A stretch of 46,800 nucleotides of DNA, taken from contig JAXDBV010000181.1 in the NCBI GenBank assembly GCA_034678415.1, positions 1-46,800 of the forward strand, in the 5' to 3' direction. The notes below the pieces were generated by a model that had not been told where the DNA came from, did not search any database, and saw nothing but the letters and a program-made list of their open reading frames with translations. This DNA comes from JAXDBV01 sp034678415 (GTDB taxonomy: Bacteria > Bacteroidota > Bacteroidia > Bacteroidales > VadinHA17). Below, in pieces: positions 42,458 to 46,800 of the stretch. The translations under genes were made by a program, and so were the position numbers. The number at the start of each line of letters is the position of its first letter. The stretch's first letter is position 1.

Positions 42458-44143
42458 TTATAATATCTCGATCGATGTGGCCTTCACTTCCTCGCCAATG
42501 ACAGTCGCTGTTCCTGCAACGGAAGGTGTGACCGATTGTATCCTTATATTCTCCGTTTTTTCTCCCCTTATTTCAATACCGGTTTCTTCCATATTCGGTA
42601 CATCAAGTCCTGCAATATCCACGTTCATGCTATTATATATCTGTATTGCTGGCTTGTTTTTAATGACAAGGCGTATATTCCTGACATACACCCCGTTGGC
42701 ATCCATACAGGTGAGCCCGTTATCGGCTTCCATATGGATATTTTCCAGCATGACATTTTCCAGGTTCAGTTCAGGGAGACCCTGGAGGAACAGCGCTTGC
42801 ATAGCACCTTTACAGGTGATATTCCTGATGGAGATATTCCTGAACCGGGGAGTCTCCTCCGTCATGGGGGGATATGTACCGGTACCACCCTTATTCTTTT
42901 CTTCCTCCAGCATCTCAGGAACCGACAAACCATTATAATACAGGTTGAAAGATAGGGCGTAGGTAGGGATATTGATCATATCGATATCGGAGTAGAAGAT
43001 GTTTTCTACTGTTCCTCCCCGTCCCCGGGTGCTTTTAAAACGTAGGCCCACATCCGTGCCGATGAAGGTACAGCCCGAGGCATGAATATTCCTTACCCCT
43101 CCTGACATTTCGCTGCCAATAGTGATGCCTCCGTGTCCGTGGTACACGATACAATTTCTTATGACTACATTCTCCGTTGGCAATCCCCTTTTCCTGCCAT
43201 CCTCATCCTTTCCCGACTTGATGCATATGGCGTCATCCCCCACATCGAAGCTGCAGTTATGCACGAGGGCATTCCTGCACGATTCAATGTCAAGTCCATC
43301 GCCGTTTTGGGAGTACCAGGGGTTCTTCACCGTGATGTTACGGATGGTGAGGTTTTCACACATCAGGGGATGGATGCACCACGCGGGGGAGTTTTGAAAC
43401 ACGGGCCCGTCAAACAGCACCTTGTTGCACTGTATCAAGCTTACCATCACCGGTCGCAGGAAATCTTTTATTGCTTTATAGTCTTCAATGCTTTGCAATT
43501 GCCTGGGCACATTCATCTCGCTGATCTTTTGTCCATGCTGGTAAGATGCCGAGGGGTACCATGTCTTGCCATCTTTATCGACGATGCCGCCCGACCTGAC
43601 CAGTGTCTTCCATTGTGATTCGGTGGTCTTGCTTTTCTTCACCGGCCTCCATACCTCACCTGTACCGTCAAAGATCCCTTTTCCGGTAAAGGCAATGTTC
43701 TCAAGGTTTTTTCCATAGACAGGCGACAGGCAGCGGACAGTGTTATACCCTTCGAAGCTGGTTTCAATCAACGGGTATAGATCTTTATCGGCGCTGAAGA
43801 TCACAAGGGCGCCTTCTTCTGTATGAATATTGATGTTGCTTTTAAGGATGATGGGGCCGGTAAGCCACAGCCCACGCGGTATGATTACCCTCCCGCCGCC
43901 CCTGGCCGAAACATGATCAATGGCATCAGCAAAAGCCTGCGAATTCAGTATCTGCCCCCCGCTGACAGCGCCAAAGTCAGTGATGGAAACAGCGTAATCG
44001 GGAATCACCGGTTCTGATACTACCGGCATCTCAAACTCAAGGTTCTCAAACCGTGCGTGTGAGGGAGCCACCCCTTTTTCAACCGGCGCACATGAGAAGA
44101 CGAAAAACAAGAGAATGATATACGGCAAAATGATACGGTTCAT
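42458..44143 (-). CDS. Polygalacturonase-type GH28 glycoside hydrolase, lipoprotein
   Basis: Hydrolyses alpha-1,4-galacturonosyl or related pectin linkages by inversion. GH28 motifs appear in order: the NTD-like QNGDGLDIESC, DVGDDAICIKSGKD (paired Asp), VYHGHGGITIGSEMSGG (His) and LRFKSTRGRGG (the RIK-type Arg/Lys). N-terminal lipobox FFVFSCAPVE. I choose the Met at 44143 because it starts the signal sequence directly (MNRIILPYIILLFFVF) and leaves a 16-bp gap to the GH43 stop; an ATG at 44176 would overlap that gene. The long insert with WYPSASYQHGQKISEMNVPRQLQS resembles exo-acting Bacteroides GH28 enzymes. 561 aa. Followed by the PL1 lyase. Confidence 0.93.
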   Translation of the reverse strand: MNRIILPYIILLFFVFSCAPVEKGVAPSHARFENLEFEMPVVSEPVIPDYAVSITDFGAVSGGQILNSQAFADAIDHVSARGGGRVIIPRGLWLTGPIILKSNINIHTEEGALVIFSADKDLYPLIETSFEGYNTVRCLSPVYGKNLENIAFTGKGIFDGTGEVWRPVKKSKTTESQWKTLVRSGGIVDKDGKTWYPSASYQHGQKISEMNVPRQLQSIEDYKAIKDFLRPVMVSLIQCNKVLFDGPVFQNSPAWCIHPLMCENLTIRNITVKNPWYSQNGDGLDIESCRNALVHNCSFDVGDDAICIKSGKDEDGRKRGLPTENVVIRNCIVYHGHGGITIGSEMSGGVRNIHASGCTFIGTDVGLRFKSTRGRGGTVENIFYSDIDMINIPTYALSFNLYYNGLSVPEMLEEEKNKGGTGTYPPMTEETPRFRNISIRNITCKGAMQALFLQGLPELNLENVMLENIHMEADNGLTCMDANGVYVRNIRLVIKNKPAIQIYNSMNVDIAGLDVPNMEETGIEIRGEKTENIRIQSVTPSVAGTATVIGEEVKATSIEIL

Positions 44144-44159
44144 GATGCAACCTGTATAA

Positions 44160-45842
44160 TTATTTATTGTCTTCATTGTTCTTTTCTATTCTGAACCAGT
44201 CGATATCCAGTCCTCCGGCATCATTGACAAATCCGTTGCTCAGGGCGAAGAATCCTGTTTTGGCGCCGATCCACATACCGGGGCTGGCATTGAACACTTC
44301 CCCGCAGGTGATGAACTGCCGGCCATCGGTGCTGTAGCTGAAGCTGCATGATGCACCCGACTCAACCTTCACCCGTAAGTAAACCTCCGGTTCCTGAATT
44401 TCTTCCGAATATATGATTTTTTCTTCTGTTCCCTTGTTTGCGCCTGTACATTGCACCACGCGTACAAAGAGTTTTTCGCCGGCACGCATGAGGGAGATGT
44501 ACTGGTAATCCTGTCCCATCATCACCAGGCCTGCTTCATCTCCTTCAGCCCTGGGGTGGAATATCACTGAAGCGGTGGCTGTAAATGCCTCGGCGGGGAG
44601 TTTCTGCAGAAACAGGTTTGGCACATCCCAGAGGTTGCGGTAGTGGTCTGGCCTGGCGATGCAGTTAAGACGATAGAACCCCATCAGTCCGGCCGGATAT
44701 CCCCAGGTGATGGAAGGGTTGGCATGCCACTGCCATTGCAGCCCCGACGTGGGACCGTTGAACTCGTCACTTTCAGGAGGTGTGACAACAGGATACACCA
44801 TAGCCACATCGGGTTTCCTGAACGATGTCACCGGTTCTCCAATGCCGTCATTGTCACTGTCTGTACCAATAACAGGCCAGTCATCAACCCATTGCATCGG
44901 CTGAAGATGAACCACACGTCCGTAAGGGCCCTTATCCTGGAAATGGATGAACCAATCCTCGCCGGTATGCGTGTTCACCCAGGCTCCCTGATGCGGCCCG
45001 TTAACTGAAGTGTTCTCCTGTGCAAGAACGATCCTTTCCTCGTATGGACCATAGATATTCTTTGAGCGCAACACCAGTTGCCAGCCATATTTGACACCGC
45101 CGGCAGGGGCAAAGATGTAATAATATCCGTTCCGTTTATAGAATTTGGGCCCTTCGACGGTGGGGTGTGCAGGGTGGCCGTCGAATACCATAACCCCGTT
45201 GCCGGTCACCCGGCAGCTGACAGGGTCCATTTTACATACGATCAGCACACTTTTTACACCGGCGCGGCTGCCGGCAAAAGCAAAGACGAGGTAAGCATTC
45301 CCGTCATCATCCCAGAGGGGTGAGGGATCAATCAGTCCCTCTCCCGCCATTACAAGCTGGGGCTCACTCCAGGGACCGGCAATACTGCCGGATCGTACCA
45401 GGTAAATACCCCTGTCGGGATCAGGGTAGAAGATATAAAACTCATCGTTATGATAGCGCAGGCACGGAGCCCACACACCTCCCCCATGCTGTGAGGTGTT
45501 AAACACTTCTGTGGGTGAAAGCAACGGAAGGGCATGACCCACCAGGTTCCAGTTGACAAGATCCTTTGAATGGAGAAGCGGTAACCCCGGAACACAGTTG
45601 AACGAGGAAGCTGTCATGTAAAAATCATCCCCCACCCGTATGACATCCGGATCGGAATAATCGGCATGGAGGACGGGATTCCTGTAGGTGCCGTCTCCCC
45701 GGTCGGCTTGCCATACCCCTGGATCCGTTTTTTTTGCCTCACCGTCCTGGTCCCTGTTTTCTTTCCCGGCGAAACGCGTCTGACAGGTTACACCTGACGA
45801 AAGAACCAGTATGGCATTGATATACAACAGGATACGTTTCAT
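44160..45842 (-). CDS. GH43-family glycosidase with C-terminal beta-sandwich domain
   Basis: Five-bladed propeller hydrolase, usually alpha-L-arabinofuranosidase or beta-xylosidase. Catalytic residues: Asp in HADYSDPDVIRVGDDFYM (base), Asp in GEGLIDPSPLWDDDG (pKa modulator) and Glu in HPTVEGPKFYKRNGYYY (acid). Other landmarks: NLVGHALPLL, GGGVWAPCLRYHNDEFYIFY, HQGAWVNTHTGEDWFIHFQDKGPYGRVVHLQPM. The last ~190 residues (from ESDEFNGPTSGLQWQWHANP) are the concanavalin-like domain common in two-domain GH43 enzymes. Exported through a signal peptide. It heads the GH43-GH28-PL1 operon and fits removal of arabinan or xylose side chains from pectin. A run of four 12-bp repeats and an ATTACGTAAT palindrome lies immediately upstream of the start codon. 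Confidence 0.93.
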   Translation of the reverse strand: MKRILLYINAILVLSSGVTCQTRFAGKENRDQDGEAKKTDPGVWQADRGDGTYRNPVLHADYSDPDVIRVGDDFYMTASSFNCVPGLPLLHSKDLVNWNLVGHALPLLSPTEVFNTSQHGGGVWAPCLRYHNDEFYIFYPDPDRGIYLVRSGSIAGPWSEPQLVMAGEGLIDPSPLWDDDGNAYLVFAFAGSRAGVKSVLIVCKMDPVSCRVTGNGVMVFDGHPAHPTVEGPKFYKRNGYYYIFAPAGGVKYGWQLVLRSKNIYGPYEERIVLAQENTSVNGPHQGAWVNTHTGEDWFIHFQDKGPYGRVVHLQPMQWVDDWPVIGTDSDNDGIGEPVTSFRKPDVAMVYPVVTPPESDEFNGPTSGLQWQWHANPSITWGYPAGLMGFYRLNCIARPDHYRNLWDVPNLFLQKLPAEAFTATASVIFHPRAEGDEAGLVMMGQDYQYISLMRAGEKLFVRVVQCTGANKGTEEKIIYSEEIQEPEVYLRVKVESGASCSFSYSTDGRQFITCGEVFNASPGMWIGAKTGFFALSNGFVNDAGGLDIDWFRIEKNNEDNK

Positions 45843-45844
45843 AA

Positions 45845-45898
45845 ATTACGTAATTAATTCAGTAATTGATTCAATAATTAATTCAGTAATTAATGCAT
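45845..45898. repeat. ATTACGTAAT palindrome plus four tandem 12-bp repeats in the GH43 leader
   Basis: The palindrome ATTACGTAAT occupies 45845-45854, two bases before the GH43 start codon. From 45851 four 12-bp units follow (TAATTAATTCAG, TAATTGATTCAA, TAATTAATTCAG, TAATTAATGCAT), ending at 45898. They differ at one to three positions. A phased AT-rich repeat at this place could be a multi-site operator or a translation-enhancing leader. The same palindrome and its 3' extension occur at 10944-10960. Confidence 0.7.
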
Positions 45899-46138
45899 TT
45901 CTTTCCTCTCATGGTCTTTTCCGGTGCAACCCCGGTATCGCAGGAATAAAAACCGGATGTTTTCATGGGGTATCGCTGTCTGATGATAAACTGAACCGCC
46001 CTCTGTGTCTGTGTTTCAGGTTATTTCCCGCACAGTGCCCCGGGAAGGTATATCTTGTCAAACACCTGCGATGTGAAGGAGAAGAACAATTTACCTTGCC
46101 AGCGGATGTACAGCCGGCGGATATTTCAATCATACATC

Positions 46139-46800
46139 TCATTTCATACATAAAATTCTATGGGAGAAGACCGATTGTTCCTGGTCGGTTACCCTTACTA
46201 TCAATATTCCCGGCTTGCTCTCGGGCAAGGTGATCATCACCGACAGGATGTTGCATCGAACCGTTTTCAGTAATATGCCGGTGACGGAAAAGATTTGGAC
46301 TAACCTGACAGGCTTGTGATGATCAATCCTCAGCGTTCCCGATGCGTGGTTCAGGTACAGGGAGGGTTTGTCTGATATTTCTTTCACCGGAGATACATAC
46401 GTTGATGGCTCTTCCTCGTTCTGTTTTTCCACGATGGATGCAACGATGCTGTTGATATACACTTCTACATTCGGGTATATTCCATCCACCGTTTTCAGTT
46501 GTGCATCGCCGGGATCGACGGGAGAGAGGCCGTGATCTGTTTCCCATGTGTCGGGTATGCCGTCATTGTCGGTATCGGTGGGTGCCGTGGTGGAATTGAG
46601 CTGGGGCCATCCCCCGACGGCTGCCTGGGTGTCGATGATCCCGTTGACACTTCCGTTGCCCCCGTCCATAACGGTGGCGCTTCCTGTTCTGACATCATGA
46701 ACGATCCTCTTGTCAACCGTATCTCTCGCCAGGCTGGCTCCCGCATACTTAAGTACATTTTCATAGGCTACCGCTGCGGTATGCGTGGTAACCCCGTTTG
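46139..46800 (-). CDS. PL1-type pectate lyase, C-terminal part with T9SS sorting domain (cut by window edge)
   Basis: The reading frame is open through the right edge of the window, so the start and most of the beta-helix are missing. The visible part opens with NGVTTHTAAVAYENVLKYAG and has RDTVDKRIVHDVRTGSATV, GIIDTQAAVGGWPQLNST and the Ca-binding TDTDNDGIPDTWETDHGLSP, which aligns with the end of the PL1 lyase at 41093-42439 (VTTHNARKAYRLVLKHAG, RDAVDTRIIRETRAGK, GIIDSQRNTEGWPML, TDTDRDGMPDEWE). After a linker, ~80 residues (SLYLNHASGTLRIDH, VQIFSVTGILLKTV, GILIVRVTDQEQSVFSHRIL) look like a T9SS sorting domain. It is probably secreted. 296 bp separate it from the GH43 gene downstream. Confidence 0.85.
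   Translation of the reverse strand, partial: NGVTTHTAAVAYENVLKYAGASLARDTVDKRIVHDVRTGSATVMDGGNGSVNGIIDTQAAVGGWPQLNSTTAPTDTDNDGIPDTWETDHGLSPVDPGDAQLKTVDGIYPNVEVYINSIVASIVEKQNEEEPSTYVSPVKEISDKPSLYLNHASGTLRIDHHKPVRLVQIFSVTGILLKTVRCNILSVMITLPESKPGILIVRVTDQEQSVFSHRILCMK

Overview
The window looks like chromosomal DNA of an anaerobic or marine member of the Bacteroidota (Bacteroidales/Marinilabiliales-like). The signs are C-terminal type IX secretion sorting domains, a DUF5916 outer-membrane barrel protein, many signal-peptide and lipoprotein glycan enzymes, a TAT-exported Gfo/Idh/MocA oxidoreductase beside a DUF1080 protein, and promoter-like TTG-N19-TAnnTTTG sequences. No rRNA, tRNA, CRISPR array, transposase or SusC/SusD pair was seen. 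Both edges are open; the right edge cuts a gene.

Left region (1-8.3 kb, all minus strand): an exported caspase-family protease followed by a membrane or envelope protein of unknown function; two adjacent pore-forming-fold lipoproteins, one a cholesterol-dependent-cytolysin-like (CDC-like) protein and the other a MACPF protein with a C-terminal three-fold beta-prism (MABP-like) repeat; and a DUF5916/CBM9-like outer-membrane protein.

Central region (8.7-25.6 kb): a pectin and hexuronate block. It holds an exported rhamnogalacturonan lyase (PL11); a lacI - tandem DUF1080 - Gfo/Idh/MocA unit; a divergent hexuronate MFS transporter; a tight five-gene operon (SDR mannonate oxidoreductase, PPi-type phosphofructokinase, HAD phosphatase, LarA-family nickel epimerase, 6-phosphogluconate dehydrogenase); and, divergent from it, uxaE-uxaC. 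A shared LacI-type palindrome (core CAATCGATTG) lies upstream of the transporter, of the five-gene operon and of uxaE. Together the genes suggest a route galacturonate > tagaturonate > fructuronate > mannonate > (LarA-type C2 epimerisation) gluconate > (phosphorylation) 6-phosphogluconate > ribulose-5-phosphate. This would bypass the usual UxuA/KdgK/KdgA branch, none of which is in the window. It is the most interesting inference here; the kinase step has no assigned gene.

Right-central region (25.8-36 kb, minus strand): a thioredoxin-type arsenate reductase, two acyl-CoA ligases, two GNAT-like proteins, a CrtI/retinol-saturase-like FAD oxidoreductase, an ArsR-family pseudogene broken at a homopolymer, and a serine hydrolase of the class C beta-lactamase fold.

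Right region (36.2-46.8 kb): a secreted low-complexity Arg/Glu/Pro/Ser-rich protein, an outer-membrane barrel protein, an exported P1 (DmpA-like) peptidase overlapping a T9SS-exported PL9 pectate lyase, then a minus-strand GH43 - GH28 - PL1 operon and the 3' part of a second PL1-type lyase with a T9SS tail. The extracellular lyases and polygalacturonase would supply the galacturonate used by the central block.
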